Assembly: GCA_947452415.1 (NCBI GenBank)
Contig: CANGCT010000007.1
Coordinates: forward strand, 1 to 50,194
Direction: 5' to 3'
Source: Flavobacteriaceae bacterium
GTDB lineage: Bacteria > Bacteroidota > Bacteroidia > Flavobacteriales > Flavobacteriaceae
DNA: 50,194 nucleotides
The notes below the pieces were generated by a model. The model was not told the DNA's origin. It worked only from the letters and a program-made list of their open reading frames with translations, and made no database searches. The position numbers and the translations under genes are program-made. Below, one piece after another: positions 20,531 through 28,757 of this stretch (position 1 is the stretch's first letter; each line of letters starts with the position of its first letter).

Positions 20531-22462
20531 TTAATCGACGTTGTCGTGTAAAAAGGAGTTATTAGATCGCAATTGCACATCGTCATTACTATCCATCCCT
20601 AAAGACATTCTAGAACTATGGTTGTTGCTGTTGTTTTCATTTAAATCAAGACCTATTCTTTTATAAGCAGGTTCTTTTTCTAATTCTTCTACACGCGATG
20701 GGTTATTGTGAAACTTATAATTAAAATCTTTTAACTTACGTCTTCTTTCGTCTGCACGGTGTTTTAAAGTTTCTTCAATAGTCATTTCTACAGGAGAAAT
20801 ATCCTCTGCGGTATGGGTGGCATAAGTTGGCTTGTTCACTTCTGCAACTTTCATGGTAAGATGCAACGATTCTTCAATTGGTTCGGCAGTTTTTTCTACT
20901 GCTTTGGTATGCAATAAATCGTTTTCAATTTCCATGTATTCTTCTAGAGAATATTTAATGATGCCGTTTTCATTTAGTTCTGTTACCGGAACAAATTCGA
21001 TTGGAGCATTAACTACAATATTATTTGCATCGGAAGACAAATCGAAAACAATTTTTTCTTCTGCAAAACTATTTTCAATTGGTTTTTGAATTGGCAAATC
21101 AAAAGAAAAAGAAATTTGTTCTTCTTCTTTAAACACCTCTTTTGGCTCATTTACTTTTATCTCATTAACTAAAGGAGTAGTAAATTGGAATTCGATATCT
21201 TTAATAGGAGAAACAATTTCAAAAGTTACATCCAAATTGCGAATGAATTCGTTCATGGCAACTAAATCACTTTCTGCTTTTGCAATAACTGGTTCTGCAA
21301 TAATTTCTTCTTCCATTAATTCGAAAACAATTTTTTCTGCTTTGTTTTCAATAGGAGTTTCTGTAAATGATTGGAAGTTTACAATTGGATTTTGAGACAA
21401 GTCACGAACCATTTTTTGATCTTCTTCTAATTGAAGGATAATTTTTTTAGGTTCGTTATTAATGATACCGTCTTGTTGTTCTACATTAAAACCCGTAGCA
21501 ATGATAGTAACTGCAATAGAATCTCCCAGGCTTTCGTCTTCACCAACCCCCATAATAATATTGGCATTGTTTCCAGCTTCGGCTTGAATGTGTTCGTTGA
21601 TCTCTGCAATTTCATCCATAGTAATTTCATTAGTACCAGAAACGATAAGCAACAATACGTTTTTGGCACCTGTGATTTTATTATCATCTAACAATGGAGA
21701 ATCTAATGCTGCAATAATAGCTTCTTTAGCTCTGTTGTCTCCGGAAGAAATAGAAGACCCCATAATTGCTGTGCCGCTATCAAAAAGCACTGTTTTAACA
21801 TCTCTTAAATCGATGTTTTGAGTATAATGGTGGGTAATTACTTCTGCAATTCCTCTTGATGCTGTGGCTAATACTTCGTCAGCTTTAGAAAATCCAGCTT
21901 TAAAACCAAGATTTCCATAAACTTCTCTTAGTTTATTATTATTGATTACAATTAAAGAATCTACTTGCTTGCGTAATTTTTCTATTCCTAATTTGGCTTG
22001 GTCTTGACGCACTTTTCCTTCAAAAGAGAAAGGCAAGGTTACAATTCCAACCGTAAGAATATCTCTTTCTTTAGCCAATTGAGCAATTACTGGCGCTGCA
22101 CCTGTTCCAGTTCCGCCACCCATTCCAGCAGTGATGAAAACCATTTTGGTATTACTGTCGAGCATTTTTTCAATATCACCAACACTTTCTATTGCCGATT
22201 GTTGACCAACATCTGGATTTGCTCCTGCACCTAATCCTTCGGTTAGGTTTACCCCTAACTGAATTTTATTAGGCACTGGGCTATTTTGCAGTGCTTGCGA
22301 ATCGGTGTTACAAACAATGAAATCAACTCCTTTGATTCCTTGTTTAAACATGTGGTTGATAGCGTTACTTCCTCCGCCACCAACTCCTATTACTTTAATT
22401 ACATTTGATTGATTCTTTGGTAAATCAAATGATATGCTTCCAAATTCTGAGTTGCTCATCAT
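20531..22462 (-). CDS. ftsZ: Cell division GTPase FtsZ
   Basis: Bacterial tubulin that polymerises into the Z ring at midcell. GTP-binding motifs are clear: VGGGGSNAIN near residue 27, the tubulin signature GGGTGTGAAP, and NNNKLREVYGNLGF. The GTPase core occupies about residues 15-325. It is followed by an unusually long, Glu-rich, probably disordered linker and a short conserved end (NSFLHDNVD). At 643 residues it is much longer than the roughly 380 of E. coli FtsZ, which is usual for this phylum as I recall it. ATG at 22462 or the next codon at 22459 could be used. ftsA lies 51 bases upstream, matching co-expression. Confidence 0.98.
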   Translation of the reverse strand: MMSNSEFGSISFDLPKNQSNVIKVIGVGGGGSNAINHMFKQGIKGVDFIVCNTDSQALQNSPVPNKIQLGVNLTEGLGAGANPDVGQQSAIESVGDIEKMLDSNTKMVFITAGMGGGTGTGAAPVIAQLAKERDILTVGIVTLPFSFEGKVRQDQAKLGIEKLRKQVDSLIVINNNKLREVYGNLGFKAGFSKADEVLATASRGIAEVITHHYTQNIDLRDVKTVLFDSGTAIMGSSISSGDNRAKEAIIAALDSPLLDDNKITGAKNVLLLIVSGTNEITMDEIAEINEHIQAEAGNNANIIMGVGEDESLGDSIAVTIIATGFNVEQQDGIINNEPKKIILQLEEDQKMVRDLSQNPIVNFQSFTETPIENKAEKIVFELMEEEIIAEPVIAKAESDLVAMNEFIRNLDVTFEIVSPIKDIEFQFTTPLVNEIKVNEPKEVFKEEEQISFSFDLPIQKPIENSFAEEKIVFDLSSDANNIVVNAPIEFVPVTELNENGIIKYSLEEYMEIENDLLHTKAVEKTAEPIEESLHLTMKVAEVNKPTYATHTAEDISPVEMTIEETLKHRADERRRKLKDFNYKFHNNPSRVEELEKEPAYKRIGLDLNENNSNNHSSRMSLGMDSNDDVQLRSNNSFLHDNVD

Positions 22463-22513
22463 ACTATTTTGGGGTTAATTAATCTTTATTATTTTATACC
22501 TTATATATATAGG

Positions 22514-23911
22514 TTACTCTGCGTTATCTAAAAAGTCTTTTACTTTTCCTAAAATCTTATCCATAAACGAATCGTTTATTTCTGGTTTTTTAGTTTTAGT
22601 AACCGCTTCTTTAGGAATTTCTTCCTTTGGCTTCTCTACCTCTACTTCCTCTTCTACCTCCATTACAATAGGTTGCGAAGTTCTTTCTACACTTGGCCTT
22701 GAAGGTATAGCTGTAGTTATTGTTTGCGTTCGTGATGCACTTTGTGTATTGTTGGCAACGCTATTCATTACTAATCCGACTGCTGTTGCAAATAATGGAC
22801 TAGAGATATCTTCGCTTGAATTTCCAGCTAAATGCTCGTTAGGATATCCTATTCTGGTATCCATACCTGTTATATATTCTACTAATTGCTTAATGTGTTG
22901 CAATTGTGCTCCACCACCTGTTAATACAATTCCTGCAATTAATTTTTTTCTTGGGTCGTCGTGACCGTATGCTTTTATTTCTGCAAATACTTGTTCAATA
23001 ATTTCCACTACACGAGCATGAATTATTTTAGACAAGTTTTTCAAAGAAATTTCTTTAGGTTCTCTTCCTCTTAAACCTGGAATAGAAACTATTTCATTAT
23101 CTTTATTTTCTCCTGGCCAAGCCGAACCGAATTTCACTTTCAGTAATTCTGCTTGTTTTTCAATTATTGAACAACCTTGTTTGATATCCTCTGTAATTAC
23201 ATTTCCACCAAAAGGCACTACAGCGGTATGTCGAATAATGCCATCTTTAAAAATAGCTAAATCGGTAGTTCCACCACCTATATCAATTAGTGCAACTCCA
23301 GCTTCTTTTTCTTCTTGACTCAAAACTGCATCTGCAGAAGCTAAAGGTTCTAATGTTAAACCAGATAATTCAATGCCGGTGCTTTGCACGCACTTTACAA
23401 TATTCCTAATAGAAGACGCTTGTCCAACTACCACATGAAAAGTAGCCTCTAATCTTGAACCATACATTCCTATTGGTTCTTTAATTTCTGATTGTCCGTC
23501 TATTTTATATTCTTGTGGTAAAACATGAATAATTTCTTCTCCGGGCAACATGGCCAATTTATTGACTTGATCAATTAAGGTCTGAATGTCGTTTTGCGTA
23601 ATTACTTCTTCTGAATTACTTCTACTAATATAATCGGTATGTTGGATACTACGAATGTGCTGTCCCGCAATTCCCACCACCACATCGTTAATTTTATAAC
23701 CCGAATTTTCTTCGGCCTCAATTACTGCTTGTTGAATAGATTGTATCGTTTGCGTGATGTTATTCACAACTCCTCTTGCCACTCCCAAACTTTTGGCTTT
23801 TCCAATGCCTAAAATTTCAAGTTTGCCATATTCGTTTTTCTTACCTATCATGGCTACGATTTTCGTAGTTCCAATATCTAAGCCTACCGCAATGTTTTCT
23901 CTATTCTCCAT
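22514..23911 (-). CDS. ftsA: Cell division protein FtsA
   Basis: Actin-like ATPase that tethers FtsZ to the membrane and recruits later divisome proteins. Actin-fold motifs are present: phosphate-1 GLDIGTTKIVAMIG near residue 10, phosphate-2 LIDIGGGTTDLAIF in the middle, and the adenosine motif IVLTGGGAQL. The SHS2-type 1C region follows the first motif. The C-terminus has a Pro/Glu/Lys-rich linker and then an amphipathic segment (FMDKILGKVKDFLDN) that fits the membrane-targeting helix. Length (465) is slightly above the E. coli protein because of the linker. Lies between ftsQ and ftsZ in the dcw cluster. Confidence 0.97.
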   Translation of the reverse strand: MENRENIAVGLDIGTTKIVAMIGKKNEYGKLEILGIGKAKSLGVARGVVNNITQTIQSIQQAVIEAEENSGYKINDVVVGIAGQHIRSIQHTDYISRSNSEEVITQNDIQTLIDQVNKLAMLPGEEIIHVLPQEYKIDGQSEIKEPIGMYGSRLEATFHVVVGQASSIRNIVKCVQSTGIELSGLTLEPLASADAVLSQEEKEAGVALIDIGGGTTDLAIFKDGIIRHTAVVPFGGNVITEDIKQGCSIIEKQAELLKVKFGSAWPGENKDNEIVSIPGLRGREPKEISLKNLSKIIHARVVEIIEQVFAEIKAYGHDDPRKKLIAGIVLTGGGAQLQHIKQLVEYITGMDTRIGYPNEHLAGNSSEDISSPLFATAVGLVMNSVANNTQSASRTQTITTAIPSRPSVERTSQPIVMEVEEEVEVEKPKEEIPKEAVTKTKKPEINDSFMDKILGKVKDFLDNAE

Positions 23912-23964
23912 ATCGTGACCTAATTTGCCTAATCAAAGCTTCTTTATTTGAGTTTACCTATTTG

Positions 23965-24687
23965 TTATTTGGTACAAACAACTTGATGGTTAAATCTCAA
24001 ATTTATTTTTTTATATTTAATGAGCGAACTATCTAAAACTGCTTTCTGAAAAAAAGCTTTATAATTTTTAAATTTCTTCTCAACGTGAACCATTTTGCCA
24101 AACTCAATTTGGTAATCAAAATTCCTATTCGTCATTTGCAAGTCATCGTTTGCATCCAACTCAACTCCAACAATGTTTTTCTTCAAAAAATCATCATCGT
24201 AAATTAACCTCAAAACCTCGGTTAATTTTCGTTTATTTTTGGAGTTTATTTTTCCGAAAAACAAAGGAACTCTGGCCGTATTTATATCCGACAACGGCAT
24301 TGTATTTCCTTGATAATCTAAATAATAAGCTGCATCGCCATCAAACACTCTAGCTATAGGCTCCTTCTCTATTACCACAGCTTTTAGAACACCATCAACA
24401 GTAACAAAAACCTGTGCTTTTTCAACCATGGGATTCTTGTTGATGGATTTTTCCAATCTGTCCAAATTTAAGTCCGATTTTGCTATACTTTGCACACCTT
24501 GATTATTTTCTATTAACAATTTATTAACCGTTTTTGCGTCAATAAAATTGTCTTGATTTCCAACAAAAATCACTTCCGATTTTAGTAATTTTCGATGGGA
24601 ATTTCTATTAGACGTGAAAGAATATAAAAACACAACCAATGCAAACATTAGAACTAATCGTAGGTTTATCCAATTTAAAAATTTCAT
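23965..24687 (-). CDS. ftsQ: Cell division protein FtsQ/DivIB family
   Basis: Bitopic inner-membrane divisome protein with a short cytoplasmic N-terminus, one TM segment at about residues 9-26 (LRLVLMFALVVFLYSF), then a periplasmic region with a POTRA-like part (KINKNPMVEKAQVFVTVDG and the following strand). Sequence conservation in this family is low, so the assignment rests on topology, the NPMVEKAxV motif and position between murC and ftsA. Its ATG overlaps the murC stop as ATGA, implying translational coupling. It probably links FtsL-containing complexes to the rest of the divisome. Confidence 0.9.
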   Translation of the reverse strand: MKFLNWINLRLVLMFALVVFLYSFTSNRNSHRKLLKSEVIFVGNQDNFIDAKTVNKLLIENNQGVQSIAKSDLNLDRLEKSINKNPMVEKAQVFVTVDGVLKAVVIEKEPIARVFDGDAAYYLDYQGNTMPLSDINTARVPLFFGKINSKNKRKLTEVLRLIYDDDFLKKNIVGVELDANDDLQMTNRNFDYQIEFGKMVHVEKKFKNYKAFFQKAVLDSSLIKYKKINLRFNHQVVCTK

Positions 24688-26048
24688 GATAATGCTATTT
24701 TGATGGATGGTACTAATTCGCCTATATCACCTGCTCCAATAGTAACTATCACTGTAGCATTAGATTCTAAAACGAACGGAATTAAATCGGCTTTGGTAAC
24801 TAATTTTTTATGCTCGTTAGTCATTTTTTCTAGCAACCAAGATGAAGTAATTCCTTCCATTGGTAATTCACGAGCTGGGTAAATATCTAATAATAAAACT
24901 TCATCAAATTGCGACAAACTTTTGGCAAAGTCATCCCCAAAATCTTTGGTTCTACTGAATAAATGCGGTTGAAAAATCGCCAACACTTTTTGATTCGGAT
25001 ACAATTCTCTAACCGCTTGATGCACTGCATTAATTTCGGTTGGATGGTGCGCGTAATCATCAATATAAACTAATTTATCGGATTTTATTTGGTAGGAAAA
25101 CCGTCGTTGCACTCCTTTAAAAGTGGCCAATGCTTTTACTATTGCTTCCGAAGAAGTGCCATAGGTTTTTGCCATTGCTAAGGCCATTAAGGCATTCATC
25201 AAATTATGATGTCCTGGTAAACCGAAGGCAATATTTTGAATGGTTTCCGATGGTGTTTGCACATCAAAAACATAATTGCTATTTTCTATTCTAATGTTGA
25301 AGGCCTTGAAAAAACCCCTAACCCCCGAAGGGGGGATTTGACTCTCTAAAATTTCAATTTGTACACCCTCCAAATCCAATCCTTTTGGAACAAACATTTT
25401 AGTTTTATCCTCTACTTTGTTGGCAAACTCTCTGAAGGATTCTTCTATTGCTGCTTTATCGCCATAAATATCCAAATGATCTGCATCCATAGAGGTTACA
25501 CATGCAATATTGGGATACAAATGCAAGAAAGAGCGGTCAAATTCATCGGCTTCTACCACCGTAACGGTTTTACCACTTCCTATTAAATTAGAATGGTAGT
25601 TTTCTACAATTCCGCCAAGAAAAGCCGTAACATCGGCACCGCTTTCGTATAAAATATGCCCTAGAATACTAGACGTTGTAGTTTTTCCGTGCGTTCCAGC
25701 AACAGCAAAACAAAAGGTGTCTTTGGTTATTAAACCAAGTACTTCGGCACGTTTTTTTATAACATAATCTCGTTCGATAAAATAATTCCATTCTGAATGC
25801 GAAACTGGCACCGCAGGAGTAACAATTATTAGAGTATTTTCAACATAAAAATCAGTTGGAATTGCACTAATGCTATCTTCAAAATGAATATCCATTCCGC
25901 CAGCAATCAACTCATCCGTTAGCATGGTTGGCGTTTTATCGTAACCCGAAACCTTCTTTCCTATGTTTTGGAAATAGCGCGCTAGGGCACTCATTCCGAT
26001 GCCACCAATTCCGATAAAATAAACGTTATGTATTTGGTTTAGATTCAT
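24684..26048 (-). CDS. murC: UDP-N-acetylmuramate--L-alanine ligase
   Basis: Adds L-alanine to UDP-MurNAc, the first amino-acid step of peptidoglycan precursor synthesis. It shows the N-terminal Rossmann motif YFIGIGGIGMSALA, the ATP loop AGTHGKTTT, and the family motifs DADHLDIYG, GxHNLMNALMALA and IDDYAHHPTEI. I chose the ATG at 26048 (454 residues, MNLNQIHNVYF). A longer frame from TTG at 26066 starts inside an intergenic repeat. Residues about 235-247 (LESQIPPSGVRGF) read as an in-frame insertion of a GC-rich palindromic repeat in a loop of the central domain; the conserved motifs on both sides are intact. ftsQ overlaps its stop. Confidence 0.97.
   Translation of the reverse strand: MNLNQIHNVYFIGIGGIGMSALARYFQNIGKKVSGYDKTPTMLTDELIAGGMDIHFEDSISAIPTDFYVENTLIIVTPAVPVSHSEWNYFIERDYVIKKRAEVLGLITKDTFCFAVAGTHGKTTTSSILGHILYESGADVTAFLGGIVENYHSNLIGSGKTVTVVEADEFDRSFLHLYPNIACVTSMDADHLDIYGDKAAIEESFREFANKVEDKTKMFVPKGLDLEGVQIEILESQIPPSGVRGFFKAFNIRIENSNYVFDVQTPSETIQNIAFGLPGHHNLMNALMALAMAKTYGTSSEAIVKALATFKGVQRRFSYQIKSDKLVYIDDYAHHPTEINAVHQAVRELYPNQKVLAIFQPHLFSRTKDFGDDFAKSLSQFDEVLLLDIYPARELPMEGITSSWLLEKMTNEHKKLVTKADLIPFVLESNATVIVTIGAGDIGELVPSIKIALS
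25309..25346. repeat. Palindromic repeat inserted in frame within murC
   Basis: A C-rich/G-rich palindrome with five C's, GAA and six G's (25322-25335), preceded by CCCCTAA, stands out against AT-rich surroundings. It resembles a widespread flavobacterial palindromic repeat that translates as PPSGVRG. The reading frame of murC passes through it unbroken. Confidence 0.75.
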
Positions 26049-26056
26049 TTTGTGTG

Positions 26057-26114
26057 TCAATTTCAAAATTCAATTTCAATTTCAAAATTCAATTTAATTT
26101 GATTTTTGTTATTG
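26057..26114. repeat. AT-rich repeat in the murG-murC gap
   Basis: Alternating words TTTCAAAATTCAA and TTTCAATTTCAAAATTCAATTT, then GTTATTGTTATTG, fill the gap between the murG stop and the murC start. The same vocabulary occurs at 44675-44735, 44905-44959, 48463-48573 and the right-edge array. Confidence 0.8.
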
Positions 26115-27227
26115 TTATTGTATTAATTTTATTATTTGCTCGACGATATCTTTTGTGGCATTTGGCTTTGCTAATTTGTTTATGTTTTGACTTAATTCTT
26201 TTTGCAAATTTTCATTCGAAATTAAATCGTAAAATGTTGTTTCAAACTTATCTTCTAACTCGTTTTCCTTTAAAAGCAGGGCTCCATTTTTATCTACAAT
26301 TGCTTTTGCATTCTTGGTTTGATGGTCTTCTGCAACATTAGGAGACGGAATGAAAATTGTCGGTTTTCCTACCAAACACAATTCCGAAACCGAGGATGCT
26401 CCAGCGCGCGAAATCACAAAATCGGCAGCAGCATAAATCAAATCCATTCTATCAATAAATGATAGAACGGTTACGGATTGCGAGTTGCGAGTTGCAAGTT
26501 CTTCTGAATTATACTTTTTATATTTATCAAAATATAGCTTTCCACATTGCCAAATAACTTGAATGTCATTTGCTAAAAGAAAATCCAATTCTTTTTCAAT
26601 TAATTGATTCACTCTTCTAGCACCAAGGCTTCCGCCAAGCACCAAAAGTGTTTTTTTAGAAGCATCCAATTTAAAATAAGTAATACCCTCTTCTCTTTTA
26701 GAATCGATATCCAATAAATCTTGGCGCACTGGATTTCCTGTAAAAAGTATCTTTTCTTTTGGAAAAAATCGCTCTAAGTTTTCATAAGCCACACATATTG
26801 CATTTGCCTTTTTACTCAATAGTTTATTGGTAATTCCGGGATAAGAATTTTGCTCTTGAATAACCGTTGGAATGTTACAACTATTAGCAACTTGTAACAA
26901 AGGTCCGCTTGCGAAACCACCAGTACCTATTACTGCATCGGGTTTAAATCTTTTTATTATTTTTCTAGATTTCCATAAACTGCTTAGCAACTTGAATGGA
27001 AACATCAGGTTTTGAAATGTAAGTTTTCGTTGCAAACCAGCAATCCAAAGGCCTTCTATTTTATAGCCTGCTTGGGGTACTTTTTGCATTTCCATTTTAT
27101 CTTGTGCTCCAACAAAAAGAATTTCGGCATCTGGGAAACGCGACTTTAATTCATTGGCAATTGCAACCGCAGGATATATATGTCCTCCAGTTCCGCCACC
27201 ACTTAATATGAATTTATATTTTTTCAT
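26115..27227 (-). CDS. murG: Undecaprenyldiphospho-muramoylpentapeptide beta-N-acetylglucosaminyltransferase
   Basis: Peripheral membrane GT-B glycosyltransferase that converts lipid I to lipid II by adding GlcNAc. It shows the N-terminal glycine loop [13 protein letters not shown], the second G loop GTGGFASGP, the [11 protein letters not shown] motif at the start of the C-terminal domain, and the UDP-GlcNAc-binding stretch [23 protein letters not shown]. 370 residues, slightly above the usual length. Residues about 243-250 (ELATRNSQ) correspond to three copies of a 7-base GCGAGTT repeat and look like an in-frame insertion before the conserved SFIDRMD. Lies between ftsW and murC. Confidence 0.97.
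   Translation of the reverse strand: MKKYKFILSGGGTGGHIYPAVAIANELKSRFPDAEILFVGAQDKMEMQKVPQAGYKIEGLWIAGLQRKLTFQNLMFPFKLLSSLWKSRKIIKRFKPDAVIGTGGFASGPLLQVANSCNIPTVIQEQNSYPGITNKLLSKKANAICVAYENLERFFPKEKILFTGNPVRQDLLDIDSKREEGITYFKLDASKKTLLVLGGSLGARRVNQLIEKELDFLLANDIQVIWQCGKLYFDKYKKYNSEELATRNSQSVTVLSFIDRMDLIYAAADFVISRAGASSVSELCLVGKPTIFIPSPNVAEDHQTKNAKAIVDKNGALLLKENELEDKFETTFYDLISNENLQKELSQNINKLAKPNATKDIVEQIIKLIQ
26480..26500. repeat. Three 7-bp repeats inside murG
   Basis: Three units (GCGAGTT, GCGAGTT, GCAAGTT) total 21 bases, so the murG frame is kept. They encode a short LATRNSQ segment not expected in the family at this point. Confidence 0.75.
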
Positions 27228-27240
27228 TGTACCTTAATTA

Positions 27241-27300
27241 ACTTTTTACACGAATTTCACGGATTTTCACTAATTCAATGCTGCCAATTATTTCACGAAT
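27241..27300. repeat. Repeat-like sequence in the ftsW-murG gap
   Basis: Words of the type CACGAATTTCACGGATTTTCACTAATT, then TTATTTCACGAATTT, fill the 101-base gap. The same CACGGATT-type word recurs in the inverted repeat at 48331-48417 ahead of the histidine kinase gene. Confidence 0.55.
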
Positions 27301-27328
27301 TTGAAAACTTCGTTTTCTTAAGTTTCTA

Positions 27329-28681
27329 TTATTTTTTATGTAAAACTGCTTTCATCGGATTTTCAGTAATCGAATAATCGTCTTGATCTTCTTCCATAAT
27401 TTTATTTTTAATAGAAGCCTTCATTTGATTTACTTTCTCCTGATTTTCATCAACTTCTTCGTCTTCATCCTCTTTCAATTGTTTGTCAATAAGTTTTTGA
27501 AGTGCATCCTCTCGCAATTGTTTATCTTCTAATTCTTGTGCGATTTCTTCGTCTTTCTTGGTTACGCTAAGAATAATTCCGATAGCAATGCAAGTCATCC
27601 AAATGGAACTTCCTCCAGAACTAATTAGTGGCAACGTTTGTCCGGTTACTGGCAATAATTCAACCGCAACTGCCATGTTAATTATTGCCTGAAAGACTAT
27701 TGGAAATCCGAGTCCGACGACGACTAATTTTCCGAACATGGAATTGGCTTTGTGTGCCGCAATGACAAATCGGAACAACAATAATAAGTATAATCCTAAT
27801 ATAGATAATGCTCCAATTAAGCCATATTCTTCTACAATAATTGCAAATATAAAATCGGAAGAAGATTGCGGAAGGAAATTTTTCTGAACGCTTTTTCCTG
27901 GTCCTAGACCATAAATTCCTCCTGTTGCAATTGCGATTTTGGCTTTTTCAATTTGATAATCGTCTTCGCCAGGTTTATTGCTTGTGAAATTTTCGATTCG
28001 ATTTTTCCAAGTATCTACCCTATTTTTAAAGGCGTCTGGAAATGCAAGAACTACCAAAACAAAAAGAGTAAATGCTGCAATTCCGGTTCCAATAATAATA
28101 GCAATGTATTTTATTGGATATTTACCAATAAATGCCAACATAATTACCATTGCAAAAATCAATGCTGCAGTAGAAAAATTGGCAGGTAAAATAAATCCTA
28201 ACGTTATAAATACCGGTAACCATAACTCTATTAAAGACGATTGAAAACTTACTTTTTCCTCTCTAGTTTTTGATAAATATCGAGCTACAAATACATACAA
28301 CACAATTGCAGCAAGAGTTGAGGTTTGAAAGGAAATTCCAATAAAAGGGATTACCATCCAACGGCTTGCGTTGGCGCCATCAATAACGGTTCCTTTAACT
28401 AAAGTGTAGAATAAAAGCGCCCAAATTATAGGTAGAAAAAACATTGAAATTCCTCTAAAATAATGGTAGGGAATTTTGTGTATTTGATAAATAATTATAA
28501 ATCCGATAAAAATGTGAACTGCGTGTTTTAGCAAATAGGTTATCGCATTTCCTGAACCATGACGCATATAGGCCAAATTACTACTCGCACTAAAAACAGG
28601 CATAAACGAAAATAATGCCAATAGAGCCACGAATGCCCAGATGACTTTATCTCCTTTTAAACTGTTTATTAATTCTTTCAT
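27329..28681 (-). CDS. ftsW: Septal peptidoglycan polymerase FtsW (SEDS family)
   Basis: Polytopic inner-membrane glycosyltransferase that polymerises lipid II at the septum together with FtsI. About ten hydrophobic segments are visible, with the SEDS hallmarks GPGKSVQKNFLPQSSSDFIF and the C-terminal LPVTGQTLPLISSGGSS. After the last TM there is an acidic cytoplasmic tail of about 70 residues with a repeated KQLxED motif and coiled-coil character, longer than in E. coli FtsW. ATG at 28681. It is separated from murD by a repeat-derived hairpin. Confidence 0.97.
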   Translation of the reverse strand: MKELINSLKGDKVIWAFVALLALFSFMPVFSASSNLAYMRHGSGNAITYLLKHAVHIFIGFIIIYQIHKIPYHYFRGISMFFLPIIWALLFYTLVKGTVIDGANASRWMVIPFIGISFQTSTLAAIVLYVFVARYLSKTREEKVSFQSSLIELWLPVFITLGFILPANFSTAALIFAMVIMLAFIGKYPIKYIAIIIGTGIAAFTLFVLVVLAFPDAFKNRVDTWKNRIENFTSNKPGEDDYQIEKAKIAIATGGIYGLGPGKSVQKNFLPQSSSDFIFAIIVEEYGLIGALSILGLYLLLLFRFVIAAHKANSMFGKLVVVGLGFPIVFQAIINMAVAVELLPVTGQTLPLISSGGSSIWMTCIAIGIILSVTKKDEEIAQELEDKQLREDALQKLIDKQLKEDEDEEVDENQEKVNQMKASIKNKIMEEDQDDYSITENPMKAVLHKK

Positions 28682-28682
28682 T

Positions 28683-28752
28683 TTATGGGTTTTGGGTTTT
28701 GGGTTTTGGGTTTTGGGTTTTTACTAATACCTTAAACCAAAAACCCAAAACC
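28683..28752. repeat. GGGTTTT tandem repeat with inverted copy, ftsW-murD gap
   Basis: Four to five copies of a 7-base GGGTTTT unit are followed by a reverse-complementary copy. The arms 28709-28722 and 28739-28752 form a perfect 14-bp stem with a 16-base loop. This fills nearly the whole gap between two operon genes. Confidence 0.85.
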
Positions 28753-28757
28753 TTATC

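Noticed and set aside
26049..26066. TTG start of murC
   Set aside because: It lies in repeat sequence, and the ATG at 26048 begins the conserved MNLNQIHNVYF N-terminus.
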